Below, piece by piece: positions 46,806-57,650 of a stretch of 64,000 nucleotides of DNA. The position numbers and the translations under genes were made by a program. The stretch's first letter is position 1. Each line of letters starts with the position of its first letter. The notes beneath the pieces are model-generated. The model was not told where the DNA came from. It made no database searches and saw only the letters and a list, made by a program, of their open reading frames with translations. The stretch covers positions 2,636,230 to 2,700,229 of the forward strand of contig JALPQD010000247.1 of NCBI GenBank assembly GCA_023101885.1. The letters are read 5' to 3'. The stretch comes from Typhlomys cinereus (lineage: Eukaryota; Chordata; Mammalia; Rodentia; Platacanthomyidae).

Positions 46806-47075
46806 TTTTTTTTTTTTTTTTATTCAATTGTGTGTATGTGCGCGCGCGTGTCTATGTGTGTGTGTATGTGTGTGTAGAACCACGGACGAATTCGCGAACC
46901 ACCATGGACGCCTCCACCTCCTTCTGCCCCGGGATTCACAGGCTCCGCCCTACCAGGACCAGAAGCGCAGGCCGCCCCCGCTTCCGTCTGGCGTCTATAC
47001 GTGGGATCTGGGATCCGAACTCGGGACCTTCCGCCTGCAAGGCGGAGGCTTAACCCCTGAGCCACCTCTCCAGCC
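46806..47075 (-). mobile_element. B2-superfamily SINE, copy 11 (youngest, intact promoter)
   Basis: Read on the minus strand: GGGCTGGAGAGGTGGCTCAG, GGGTTAAGCCTCCGCCTTGC, a B box in GAGTTCGGATCC, CGGGGGCGGCC, 'GTAGGGCGGAGCCTGTGAAT', CGAATTCGTCCGTGGTTC, a CA/CG-rich stretch, TTGAATAAAA and an A-tail of about 20. Many CpGs survive. CATAATTTAGTCTT flanks both ends (46792-46805 and 47076-47089), a perfect target duplication. Confidence 0.96.
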
Positions 47076-47129
47076 CATAATTTAGTCTTAATACATAATT
47101 TCCAGCATGTCCCCTCCTCCTTTTTTTTC

Positions 47130-47215
47130 CTTTATGATTGGGATGAAATTCCAAGCCTTGGACATGCCAAGCAGGTGCTCCACTTCTGAACCACATGCCC
47201 ACACCCTCACTTCTC
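47130..47215 (-). repeat. ID/tRNA-Ala-type SINE fragment
   Basis: 'GGGATGAAATTCCAAGCCTT' GGACATGCCAAGCAGGTGCTCCACTTCTGAACCACATGCCC is the reverse complement of the tRNA-Ala-like unit shared by ID and B4 elements. Confidence 0.6.
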
Positions 47216-47219
47216 TCTT

Positions 47220-48190
47220 TTTCATATTTTTCTTTCCTTTGCTTTGATTGTCTCATTTGGTTGGACAATTGACATTTTTGATATTGGACCAGTTTCATAA
47301 GATCAGAAAAATTACCTGCTCAAAGTTAGGAAGTAATTAAAAGTGTAATAGTAAATATTCAGAAGTATTAAAGGATGGCCTTACCCCTATCAGCTCTTTA
47401 GGGGCTGCATCACAGGAAAGATTGTAGATGAATAAAGAAGGCAAAAAAAATCAGCCCCATGATTTTGACTTGCAAAAAATGATGTTGAAACTTAAAGCAG
47501 ACTTAAGATAAGATAGCTAGGACTGTCTTATCTAAGACAAAAACAAACAAATAAGCAAAAACAAAAGCCCAGAAAAGCAGAGACTACTTAGATAACAGAG
47601 AGCAAGTAATGTGTTTGCATTCATGCTTCACACATATGCCCGTGCTGATCAATGTTGTGGCTCAAAAAAAAAAAAAAAACGAGATTCTAAGAAGCAGAAT
47701 AGGAAAAGGCAGTTGAATTCCCTGGAAAGATAGTGTTCACCATAGTTCTCCACATCTCTGATCCAATTCTTGTCCTGGGTTGGGGAGAGGCAATACTGAA
47801 AACCAAGATAAGGAGAGAAGTGCACAGAGATAAGGACTTTGTTTTGTTAACAAAATTTAAGCCAGTTTGAGGCAAGCTTCATGAAGATGTCCTCTGAATA
47901 GAACAAAAATGGTTGTGGGCAGGCACACACAGGGAAGACTTGAGGCTCCAACCTCACTTTGCAGATGTCAGAAAACCATAGAAGGATATCCTTACATGTT
48001 CTGTGTCCCTGAACAGGACCCCTGAACTGGAAACCCCTGAAGAATCTGATGGAGAGAGGACTCCATATGACCTTAATAAATTTGGTGCATAGGGGTCATG
48101 GTAGAATCCAAGGTAGTTCTCATTGGGTCTGGTGGGTATAGACATGGGTTAGCAATTACCTGAAGATGGAAAGAATTCCATATAGGTGAT
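47220..48190. other. No recognisable feature except a short A-run
   Basis: Poly-A at 47665-47680. No gene or repeat family is recognised. Confidence 0.4.
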
Positions 48191-48194
48191 TGGC

Positions 48195-48545
48195 TTACTT
48201 TCTTTTCCGATCATTATGATAAAAGCAATTTAAGGAAAAAGGATTTATTCTGCTCACTGTCCCAGGTTACAATCCATAAGGACTGGAAAGTCACATCTGC
48301 AGGAGTATGAGGCAGCTGGTTATTTAGCATTCACAATTAGCAGCAGCGAGGAATGAAGGCATGCATAACTTCCTAGTGGTCAGCAGTCTTCTATTTTTAT
48401 ACATTTCTAGATCTCCTGTCCATGGTTTTGATGAGTCTTCCCGCATGAATTACAGTAATCAAGATAATCTCCACAGGCATGCCCCAAATATCTTAAATCC
48501 CAGGTGAACTCTAGACTGTGTCAAACTGACAACTGAAAGTAACCA
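48195..48545 (-). mobile_element. URR1-like hAT relic
   Basis: Opens with 'TCATTATGATAAAAGCAATT' and AAAGGATTTATTCTG, and closes with AACTCTAGACTGTGTCAAACTGACAACTG, which is the reverse of the GTCAACTTGACA start seen in the plus copies. The middle resembles the rodent version of this repeat. Confidence 0.6.
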
Positions 48546-48799
48546 CCACTAACGTTCACTTCCAAAGAATAACAAGGTAAACCAGGAAATGCCTCCTATC
48601 AATATCACTGTTCACAAACCCCTACCACACACCTGATTCCTTCGGTTTAAAGACAAATCTGTATGAACAGTCACATCATGCTGTTTTGCATCATGAAATC
48701 AAGTGGAAGTACAAAAAGGAGGTAATATTGAAAAAAGTGGATAAGCAACATGAACAATATTGCCACATCATGAACACAATTCTATTTAGAGTCTATGAA

Positions 48800-49210
48800 A
48801 TGTCATTTTTGTAGAAAAACCAGCATGGTACTAACCCAATCCAGGGCAGCAAAAATTAAAACTGTCTGTAGATGCCAAGCCCACTGCTTCTGATAGGGAC
48901 CCTGACAGGTTAGCAAAGCTGCCGTCATGCTCAGTTCTTCCAAGGTGACGTCTCTGAGATAATCTCCAGATGGCTTTGGGGACTGAGTGAAGATTTCATA
49001 TCCTTCCTTCACTACTTCAGTTAAGTTATCAACTTCACCTCTGAACTCTTCCTGACACCCGTCTCTTTCTTCATGCTAATTGCCACAAGCTCAGTCCAGC
49101 CCTCATCACCTGTGACAGCCATCTTGATAACCACATGGAAAGAATCATAGAATCCAAGGAAAAGGTCAGCCTTCCCTTGATCAAATTTGATCAGGTCAAA
49201 CATAATTAAT
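48800..49210 (-). pseudogene. Unidentified coding-like island, possible processed-gene or retroelement relic
   Basis: Two adjoining minus-strand frames (49021-49203, then 48803-49012) read into each other if one frameshift near 49030-49050 is allowed. They have an acidic/amphipathic, protein-like composition (e.g. DQGKADLFLGFYDSFHVVIK; then GEVDNLTEVVKEGYEIFTQS). I do not recognise the family. A 53-base echo of its core (YEIFTQSxxxSGDxLRD) lies at 49532-49584. It could be chance, an old pseudogene or part of an unnamed repeat. Confidence 0.25.
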
Positions 49211-49214
49211 GCAA

Positions 49215-51685
49215 ATGTTTCATTTCACATGATGATTCAAGAGAACTGTAAAAAGTCCACTCTGCCCATAATCTGCTACTATCCTCTAAAGAACCACTGA
49301 TCAAATCCATCTTACACAGTGGCACATTATGTCTCAGTCTTCTACTAGGAGATGGCTGAACATTCTAATAAATCACACAGTTCTGTCTTGCTGTTAGCAG
49401 TTATCTTTACCTCATGCTTCCATGAAACTTATGTTATAACTCATAGCCTAGAAACGAGACTGTTAAAAAAGAAGGCCAGTTAGAATCCCATGAAATGAGC
49501 TAAGGACAGTTGAAGAGACAAGTGGGGTTTCCAAGGGGATGTCTCTAAGACAATCTCCAGATGACCTTAGCGACTGAGTGAAAATTTCCCAATTTGGGAG
49601 CATATAACCTACTAAACTGTCCACTCAAGATTCAATGGAATGCAGGAGTTTATGTGGATGTGAAAGGTAGGCTGTTTGGAAATATCACTAGTATTATTTT
49701 TAATGTTTCCTTTTTGCCTTATTATGATGATCTTTTTGCTTTTCAGCACTACACTCACCATTAACTTAGTACTCCTAAGTTTTTGCAAATGTCTTGAAAT
49801 ATTTTTAAATGGCAATCTTGTTCTCACTGACATTTCAGAATTCAGGAACAACACCTTTTCTGAGTTTCTTTATGTTAAATGGCAATAGACTTACTTGCAT
49901 AGGTTCGACAAGAATTTTTTTTAATTTTTACCAGTGAATATACACAAATAGATAGTGTAGTCCAGGCCATACCCTGAATGTCACACCTGACAGAGGTTCA
50001 TGTCACCAGGTAAGAAGACCTCTATGAAAAACAAGGCTTTTTTCATTGGAGAGCTAATTGTAGCTGTGTTACTTAACAATCTCCAGATGTTACGCCTGGT
50101 GAGGAAACCTTAGTGATCTGGAAAACTGGAGGGGAGATGCACTCATATCAGCTACGGACACTAAAGGCAAATCAGTAAAGATGATCTCTAGGTTTAATTC
50201 CCTCCCCTCCAAACAGAAAAGCAAAGAATAGCAATGAAAATATATGTACATCGAAGAAAGAGACAACCAAACCACCATACCCTGTAACAGTCTTCAGTGC
50301 AATCTCCTAACCCATAAAAGAAATGCCCTAACCTTCCCAATGTGGTGCTCACGCACAAGGCTGCCACTGCTATCCAGCATGCATCTTTGCTTCCTTATGT
50401 GCATCTACTTCTTCAATAAGCTTTTGCTAGCTGGCCTTTTGCGACCATCTTATAACTTTCTTTATTGATGAACTTGGATCAAAAAAAGTCTGACCTTCCC
50501 AGCTGACCCAATCTTTCTACAATGCTAACTTCTCATAAACTTAGATTTTCTGACTAAATTACAATATGTATAGGTTTAGTCACATGCATATGTGTGTGTG
50601 TGTGCATGCATGTGCATGTGCTTTCTTACTTCAATTATATAAATAGATTGATACCAAATCCAATGAGATCAGCTCTTTGGAAATCAGTACGTTATCTTTA
50701 TTGATTACTTGTCATTCCAGTGATTCATGACTTATATTTCTCTACCACCCCCGGAACTAAACTTCCCAAGGAGAATGCAAACAATGTTTTTCAAGCAGTA
50801 ATGCCCAAACTCAGACTTGAAGTCTTCATTTCTCTGTCTGGGAAAAAGGCAATGTGACTTATAAAACTAGACAATCTTTCACCCCGTTCATTTGCTCCAT
50901 CATGAGTAGCTGCTGACTTTAGAAGTTGTGAATTTTACACACCAGCACACAAGCACGCATGCGTACATACGGCTTTTTCCAGGGAATATCTTATCACACA
51001 GCTAAGGAAATCCAGTACACCAGAAGGCAAATTCAAACTTCTATTTTGGATCTAAGTGAGAAATGCTCAGAAAGGGGCTGAGGCCAGTAGGCATCCTCAG
51101 ATAGCACCCCGAAAACCCCCAGATTTCCTGGCTCTTTCATACCTAGAGGAGCAAGAACAGCCCCCAGGGAGGTAGTTTCTTTCATCTGTCCCTTGGCTCT
51201 GTACTATGCTCCAACCAGAATACGTTAAGGAAGAAATGCTTACAGGAGATAGCTTTTCTCTGCAGTGACTTCTCCGTGGTTTCTGGGTGGTTTATTTGGC
51301 CTTGAGAAGTTCAGAGAATTCAACAGCTTAGAGTTTGAGAAAGACTGATAGAAACTCTGGGCAGCCAGGTCTTAGATGCTGAAGACCTGCCCCTCCCAGG
51401 CCATCTATAGTCAATTTGCCTTCTAAAAGAGTCTGGTGCATACTTTGGTCTAACAGATTTATGTTCAAAGCTTCTCTGTTCTTCTTTTTCTCTTTAATGG
51501 TAGCTGAATGTGATTAGTTTGGAGCTCCACAGAAAGCTGTGGAACTTCTTTTCTGAGACAGTCCATCTCTTCTGCATGGACTGAAACAGTCTGGTTGCAG
51601 GTGAGGTTCCTAGCAGCTGAGACATGTTTGACTGTGCCAGTCTGTTCTGATCAGCTGAACTCAGATCCAAGAGTCTACTCAAATC
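49215..51685. other. Mostly unique intronic sequence next to the exon
   Basis: Includes a short (TG)n at 50591-50625 and the echo segment at 49532-49584. No other repeat or exon is recognised. The 300 bases left of the donor (51390-51690) are repeat-free. Confidence 0.4.
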
Positions 51686-51688
51686 ACC

Positions 51689-51694
51689 ACTCAC
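51689..51694 (-). promoter_or_regulatory. SPOCK1: 5' splice site (donor) of the SPOCK1 exon
   Basis: On the minus strand the exon ends AAGAATG and the intron begins GTGAGT, a near-perfect U1 match on the intron side. The exon's last base is G, as in most donors. The split codon puts the intron in phase 1. Confidence 0.9.
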
Positions 51695-51809
51695 CATTCT
51701 TTTCTGCCTTGGGTTTCGGTGGCTCGGGCTCCGGCAGACATGGACAGGGCCCATCACAGAGAGAGCTGAGACTTTTGCCTGTAGAACAAGCATGGAACTC
51801 CAACTTGCA
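51695..51809 (-). CDS. SPOCK1: Internal coding exon of testican-1 (SPOCK1), Kazal-domain C-terminal half
   Basis: Seen: read on the minus strand from 51809, the 115 bases give an open frame beginning CKLEFHACSTGKSLSSLCDG and continuing through PCPCLPEPEPPKPKAEKN, ending with one base of a split codon (upstream intron phase 0, downstream intron phase 1). A pyrimidine-rich tract and CAG precede it, and GTGAGT follows it directly. Known: testicans are secreted, brain-enriched heparan/chondroitin sulfate proteoglycans with an N-terminal unique region, a Kazal-like (follistatin-type) domain, an EF-hand calcium-binding domain, a thyroglobulin type-1 domain and an acidic tail. This segment matches the second half of the Kazal-like domain and the Pro/Glu linker of testican-1; the Cys spacing (C, C, C, then CPC) fits. 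The paralogues SPOCK2 and SPOCK3 differ clearly here. It lacks its own ATG because it is an internal exon, and the frame is intact. Neighbouring exons were not found in the window, which fits this gene's very large introns. Confidence 0.93.
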
Positions 51810-51830
51810 CTGTAAGAGAGAGGCAGGACA
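51810..51830 (-). promoter_or_regulatory. SPOCK1: 3' splice site (acceptor) of the SPOCK1 exon
   Basis: On the minus strand the intron ends in a run of C and T (CTGCCTCTCTCTTACAG) immediately before the first exon codon, TGC. This is a strong consensus acceptor: an uninterrupted polypyrimidine tract, then TTACAG. It fixes the 5' edge of the exon. Confidence 0.9.
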
Positions 51831-52690
51831 AGAGGTCAGAACACAGCCAGGGCAGACCTCCTGCTCAGCTTCCTGAATAGCGGCTGGTGTCCTTGCTTGG
51901 CAGGAACAAAGACAGGAAAAGAAGTCTGCTGTGGGAATACCTCAAGGGGAGATGCCACACACAGTTATTTTTCTGCCCCAGATAGGAATTCCACAGCATA
52001 TTAAAGTAACAATCATGTCATGCTCTGACTTGACAAACCGACAAAATTATGGGGCTTGCTTACAGGAGTAAGGTGAGGGTTGCTTACAGGAGCAGGGGGG
52101 ACCCAGCACAACTAATGGCTACCCTATGGTTATCCAGATGGAACCCTAATTACCCTTCATCAGCCTGTATATACCTTGGGGCCTTTCCTAAACCTCAAGA
52201 TCCCCAGGGCATGTGAAATGAAGGCAGAATCACTTGCAGAGAGACCAAAGTCACAAGTGAAGGTTCAGTGACCCTCTCCACACCCATCTCTGAAGGAGAA
52301 TCAATGGATAACAGGTACATTCTTGGCCATCTCACACAAAGATGTTGGTTGTCTGTTTGCAGGAAAGTGCCACACAACAAAATCCACCTGAGTCAGAGGT
52401 CCAGATTGAAGACCACTAACTCAGAACTGGATGCTTTTCCAAATGTGCATGATAACATCCAAAACACAGCGAATGCATTGGAAGGCTTGTTGGAAACAAC
52501 AGTAGGCTCAACTGTCATTATAAGAATATTAATATGAAATTTAACACCAGTGGAGTTCCATGCGGTCCATTAAGCCCTCCCACTTCAGCTCGGAAGACTT
52601 TGTCCCAATAATTCCTCCCATCTAAAAGTTGGGCTGGGAGAACTTCTTGGTAACCTGCTCACATACTCATCATGGATAGGAAGTTTCTCA
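51830..52690. other. No recognisable feature
   Basis: Repeat-free intron just upstream of the exon on the minus strand; nothing supported. Confidence 0.4.
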
Positions 52691-53010
52691 CAACTGTGGC
52701 AGATGCCTGGTATCAGAAACTTAAAAGAAGGGAAGATTTATTTGATTCGGGGTCTTCAACCCATCATGGTGGGGAGGCTTGGTAGAACATCTTATATCAC
52801 TGTGGACAGGAAGCAGAGGGAGAAAGAGGAGAGCCCAGGATAATATATAGCCTCTAAAGAAACTCCCCATGATTTACTCTACCTAGATCTCACCCCTTAA
52901 AGTTTCCAGAACCTCCTCCCAAAATAGAGTTGCTAGCTTCAGCCCGAGAGTTCAGCACATGACCCTGTGGAGGACTTCATATTCAAACAACGAAGAACAA
53001 CAAGCTCTCC
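52690..53010. repeat. Mammalian interspersed repeat (family not assigned)
   Basis: 'CCATCATGGTGGGGAGGCTT' GGTAGAACATC, GACAGGAAGCAGAGGGAGAAAGAGG, AGTTTCCAGAACCTCCTCCC, GAGTTCAGCACATGACCCTGTGGAGGACTTCATATTCAAAC matches a widespread mammalian repeat with the same clause order. Confidence 0.55.
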
Positions 53011-53364
53011 TCTGTCCTGTAGCCTTGGATAGCATGCATCTAAGGCTCAGCTTCTTCACCCTGGGAAGCAATGTGCAGTGAAAGCTTCAGTTTCCCCTGC
53101 TCAGAACCTAAGTTTACACTGGCCTTTTGCTGGCTGAAGCACCCCTGTGGCATGTCACTAGCCTGTGATCCAGTGGAAATGTCTACCTAATTCTGGGATT
53201 CGATATTAGTAGTCCATAAGCTGTAACCTCCTGTCACCTTTGATCAGCAACAATGGCAGTATTTTGGTCCCTTTCTTGTAGCTCTTTACTTGTAAGTCTC
53301 CACAGACTCAAAGCACATACAGGAGAAAAGGAAGGTGTTTACAGGTGTAATAGACCACAACAGT

Positions 53365-53465
53365 TACTAGCATTTTTATTATTCCTACATGATAGAAGAA
53401 GAAATTGAGACTCTGAAAGGTTAAATAACTCACAAAAGACCTTAACACTCAGTCAAATGCATGTC
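53365..53465 (-). repeat. MIR-like relic
   Basis: 'TTTTATTATTCCTACATGAT' AGAAGAAGAAATTGAGACTCTGAAAGGTTAAATAACTCAC resembles the reverse MIR core. Confidence 0.55.
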
Positions 53466-53469
53466 TTAG

Positions 53470-54488
53470 TGGTCCAGGGACAGTTTCTGTCCTGTAGGTG
53501 GGGTTCTAGAGTATAGATACCCTATACCATGCTGTGTGGCTAATTCTGTACCTTTGCTATTGGCTTAAGTGTAAGTTATCTGAGAGTTTCCTCCTTTTCT
53601 GCATGTTAAATTGTCAGGATCAAGGCCTGCACATAATCAGTCTTCTGCAGAGGCCCATGGCCCAGGTACCTGTTAGAAGTTCAAAGAAAAAAAGAGATAG
53701 AAGAAATTCACTGAGCACCCACTGTGCACGTAGCTCTTATCAGGTGCCATGGGGAAATCTATTAAAAGAAAGGAAAGAGGAGATATAGTCCTTGCCCTTG
53801 GAAAACATAAATGCATACTTTTGAAAAGAAGCCACCAGCATTTGCAAAGCTACACACATGAGTGCAGATGAATGCCGGCTCGCTGTAAGAGAACAAGCCA
53901 TTCAGTCCCATACTGATTACAAATCCAAGAAAAGAGTGCTTTGAAGCCAATTCTAAATGTACTGCAATGGCTCTGTGTCATGCCAACTGTCACCCATTCA
54001 GGAGACAGTGACAGAGCAAGCCTGGAGAGTACTGGGCTCTCTCGGATGAAAAGTTCCCACCGTGCAGTTAGTCTGTGCCTGGTGTGGTCACAGGAGTCAT
54101 GTCATGTGAAAAGAAGCCAACAACAGATTTCAAACAGCAACTGCCTTCATGAGGAACCAAATGGAATGTGAGAATGTGATCTTGTGGTGAAGCAAGTTAC
54201 GTGAGTACACAAGGTTAGAGCAAGGAAAAGACCTAATGGGTATGGATGTGCTGACAGAAGTGAATCAAAGGAAAAACAAAAATTGTCAGGTGAATCGCTT
54301 GGCTAAGAAGCCTCTAATCAAATAGCATAATATGCTTCAGGGCTAGCTGTGTCCTCCTCCTCTGGGATAGCTCTAGAGTTCAGACTTGTGATTTTCAAAC
54401 TAATTTTTCAAGAGAATCTCCAAAGATAATTTAGGGGAAAACATACTTTCATGTTTAAAGTCATTTCTATAAAGTTGAAGTTATTACA
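53470..54488. other. No recognisable feature
   Basis: Intronic unique sequence; the small open frames have no recognisable domain. Confidence 0.4.
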
Positions 54489-54489
54489 T

Positions 54490-54915
54490 GTGTCACATTT
54501 TGCCTTCATGTTTCCAACTGACTCATGGCCCAATGGGCTTATCTGAGTTATGACTGTCGGATCACAGTTCTCAGTCCAGTTTGGCAGGAGAGCCCACCAC
54601 ACCATACCATATTCATAGTACTTCTGGGAGGGGGACAATCCTCACTTGCAAGACCAGCATGCCTGGTGAAGTCTACCAAAGCATGCCAACTTCCTCAACC
54701 AGCTCCCTCCATCTTATCCACCTGCCCGAGTACTAGTTCTACCCACCATGGACTGCCTGCCCGAGTACTAGTTCTACCCACCATGGACTGGATCCTCTCC
54801 ACCAATTAGACAATCTCCTGCAGGCTCTCTCAGGGCTTAACTCAATTACTAATTCTTCAAAAATGTGCCAAGAGCTGAAGCCTTCAATTGTCAATCTGGC
54901 ACCTGTATCTAACTA
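54490..54915 (-). mobile_element. URR1-like hAT relic with an internal duplication
   Basis: Reverse order of the plus copies: AGTACTTCTGGGAGGGGGACAATCC, TCACTTGCAAGACCAGCATG, CTCCCTCCATCTTATCCACC and TCAATTGTCAATCTGGCACC. A perfect 35-base tandem duplication lies at 54721-54790. Confidence 0.65.
54721..54790. repeat. Perfect 35-bp tandem duplication
   Basis: The unit starts CCTGCCCGAGTACTAGTTCT and ends CCCACCATGGACTG; copies at 54721-54755 and 54756-54790 are identical. Confidence 0.97.
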
Positions 54916-54919
54916 TAAG

Positions 54920-55635
54920 AACATGTTATTATATTGTAATTGCTTACTTACATCTTACTTACAGAACAGAATTTTTTCTCCACCAGTCTCCATGCTTACA
55001 GAGTCATGGAGAAAGAGTCAACACTCAGATCCATGCTCACAGTTCTTTGTCCTTTTCTGCCCCCACAGTGCCGGAAGTCAGCATTAGGCATGTGGCTTGC
55101 TCTTCTTTCTGACTCCAGACTGAAGCCACTAAGAAGGCAGGTATCTGTCACAGTCAAATTCAAAATTCAAGGTACTGATCTGCCTTTGTCAGCTTCCAGA
55201 ATAATAGGTTACATTGAAATGAAGTGTAAAAAACTGTACTTTCACCATTTATGTGATTTAAACAGCCTATATTTTATATGTTAAAAACTCATTAAAAGGA
55301 GGATGCAGGTAGCAAATGTCACCCAGACAGGAATCACCTCCCCAAGGGAAGCAACAGAAGAAGGCAGTTAGAGGCTCATAGAAGCTTCATCAATGATGCC
55401 TATTCAATTCAAAGCCTTTTGCTATGTACTGAACACATTATGACAAAATATGAATGAAGGGTACAGGCTTCTCTTAAGGTGGAAACCCAGACAGAAGCCA
55501 GATGACTGGAAAATGCTGCTTATGTGTGGTGATCCCTCTGGGAATGGGAGGGGAGGGTCAATCGAAGTATGAGCCCCAAGCTACAGGTTTCCCAAGGCAT
55601 CTGATGGTTCTTCTCTAATTCACACCTTTATGGTG
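54920..55635. other. No recognisable feature
   Basis: Intronic unique sequence; overlapping short open frames at 54863-55284 in three phases have no coding signature. Confidence 0.4.
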
Positions 55636-55639
55636 ACCA

Positions 55640-56015
55640 TCTGTGACAGATAGTCTCACATGTCCACTTGACACTAGAGAAGTGTCTGTGGGCACACCTT
55701 TAAAGAACTGATATCAAAGCAAGCCTCTGAGCAAGCTTGAAGATTATCTAATTGATGTGGGTGGAGCCATTTTTGGGCAGGTAGGTAACATAGAAAGAGA
55801 TTTAGCAAGGTGGCAAGCTGGCAAAATGGAAGGGCATGCACTGGTCTCTACCCTTCTCTCCGCTCTTAACTTTGGATATGGTTTTACCATTCTTTCCCTC
55901 TCCTGCCATGAACAATTATAAATGGAAATCTTAAGTTTTCATTAAAAATGTCCTTCTTTCCCTTAATTGTTTGGATCATAGATTTATTAGAACCATGGAA
56001 ATATGAAACCAAGTG
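55640..56015 (+). mobile_element. URR1-like hAT relic, first of a pair
   Basis: CACATGTCCACTTGACACTA, TTTAAAGAACTGATATC, GATGTGGGTGGAGCC, CTCTCCTGCCATGAACAATTATAAATGG, TTCCCTTAATTGTTTGGATC, ending in ATGAAACCAAG. Confidence 0.65.
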
Positions 56016-56460
56016 TCATAGTTAGATACGGTTGTCAACTTGATAGTCTAAGGCTGGAGCTCTATGAATAATTGTAAAGAATTAGTAGTTGAGTCAGACG
56101 CACAGCAAGTCTGCAAAAGATTGTCTAGTTGATGGGGAAGATCCAACCCATGGTGCCTGGAATAATATCTGGGCAGCTGAATAAGATGGAGGGAGCTGGT
56201 TAAGGAAACTGGCATTCTTGGTATACTTGGTCAGATGTGTTGTTCTGACAAGTAAGGATTGTCCCTCTCTCAGTAGTCCTGGGGTTATATGGACATGGTA
56301 TGGTCAGTGCCCTTGGCCCCTGATTTTAGTGTGGATGTTCGTGCCAAGCTAAATTAAGAACTGTAATCAGACTACCATAAGAGAAAATAAAACCCCTTGT
56401 TCCCTTAAACTTTTTTTGTCATGAATTTATCAGCAACAATGCAGAATAGCTGTGACACCA
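56016..56460 (+). mobile_element. URR1-like hAT relic, second of a pair
   Basis: Begins TGTCATAGTTAGATACGGTTG then TCAACTTGATAG, GATAAGATGGAGGGAGCTGG, GTCCCTCTCTCAGTAGTCCTGGGG, AATAAAACCCCTTGTTCCC and GTCATGAATTTATCAGCAACA. It directly abuts the first, in the same orientation but from a different subtype (nearer the copy at 10475). Confidence 0.65.
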
Positions 56461-56464
56461 AGAC

Positions 56465-57385
56465 ATCCTCCCAGGTACTTAGTATGCACCTCCTCACCAG
56501 GTTCTTGCTGGGCAGAAGCAAGAGAAAAGTTGAAGGGTGATGGCCATGTCAGCTTTACAGAAAAGGCCTAGTGATTCTCCCAGCACAGGACTTTCTGCTA
56601 AGCAAGATCTTCACTGTGAGCGGAACCTGCTCACCTGTGTCAGACCCTCTCCTATACATCAAGTCACAGGCTCCTGGGTAGGGCTGGCTGAAGGCACAGA
56701 CCTAGCCAAACAGAACAAACGCATGCCCTGCACTGGGTACAAAGGCATGAAAGGTGCCGTGTCCCTCAGCCCAGCCTTGCCTCCACAATGGGACCAAGAG
56801 GAAAGGAAGTGGCTGCAGTGCCTCCCACGGGCAGCCATCCTGTTCTCACCAGGAGCAGGCCCAAGAGATACAGAGCTTCTCCAGTCAAGCAGATACGCCT
56901 TGACTATGCATGTTCACATGTCAGCTGTCTACTCCCAATCCCACTGGAATAACAACAAATAAAGATACATGTAGTCTTCTCTGGGAAAGAGGCCGTGGGG
57001 AATGGAAAGCAAGTGAAGGATTCTATAAGGGAGATGATAACAGGGAGAGGGAGGTGAGTGTCCCAGCACCTCAGGACATCACCAGCTCCCTTCCCTACTG
57101 ACTTTGAAACAAAATGACAGGGGCTCAGACTTGCTCTTCTCTGTGTGCTGAACCCAGAGTTGTAAAACACTAAAACTATAAATGATTATTTCTGAGTGGC
57201 AGGACTTGCTCAGGCAGCCTCTGTCTGTTCCCTCCACATCTGCGCTATAGGTAGGGAAGATCCAGGAATGTTGCAAGGAAACCTGGTGGTTGAAAAAATA
57301 AATTGGAAAAAAAAGGCCATCTTAGGGGCTAGTGAAGGCATAGCATACATGACTTAAAGCATCACTTTAGAACAGAACAACTAGG
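56465..57385. other. No recognisable feature
   Basis: A 141-codon open frame at 56537-56962 (plus) has no recognisable domain; it lies antisense in the intron. No repeats seen. Confidence 0.4.
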
Positions 57386-57386
57386 G

Positions 57387-57650
57387 GAGAAGGGAAATAG
57401 ATGGGTCAGGGGTTAAAGCTTTAGCCTCACAAGCAAAAGGACCTAAGTTTGAATCCCCAGAGCCCAAGTAGAAATGTTGGGAAGGTATAGAGGTGACCTG
57501 CACTTTCCACCCTGGAGGCAGAGCCTGGGAAATCCCAGAGCAAAGCAATAAGGAGATAGAGCAATCCAGGATGACTTCCAAGGTCACCCTTAGGTCTCCC
57601 GAGACATACATACTCAAGTTCCCTTTTGCAGGAAAACATACACATGCAAA
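57387..57650 (+). mobile_element. B2-superfamily SINE, copy 12
   Basis: GGGTCAGGGGTTAAAGCTTT, AGGACCTAAGTTTGAATCC, CACCCTGGAGGCAGAGCCTGG, AGAGCAATCCAGGATGACTTCC. The tail is (CAA)n rather than (CA)n (57650-57671). Confidence 0.88.

Larger units (their letters stand above)
1..51694 (-). other. SPOCK1: SPOCK1 intron downstream of the Kazal-domain exon (partial)
   Basis: Inference from the exon at 51695-51809, transcribed leftwards. All of this lies after that exon in the transcript. I looked for the next exon, expected to encode the start of the calcium-binding region, and did not recognise it, so the intron probably runs past the left edge. It is filled with the repeats listed separately. The full-length L1 at 27570-34234 lies antisense to the gene. 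Confidence 0.75.

Noticed and set aside
49021..49203. A missing SPOCK1 exon
   Set aside because: Its translation does not match any testican domain and it lacks clear splice sites.
51494..51793. 99-codon minus-strand frame overlapping the SPOCK1 exon
   Set aside because: It is the wrong frame; the true exon frame gives testican-1 sequence and ends at a consensus donor.
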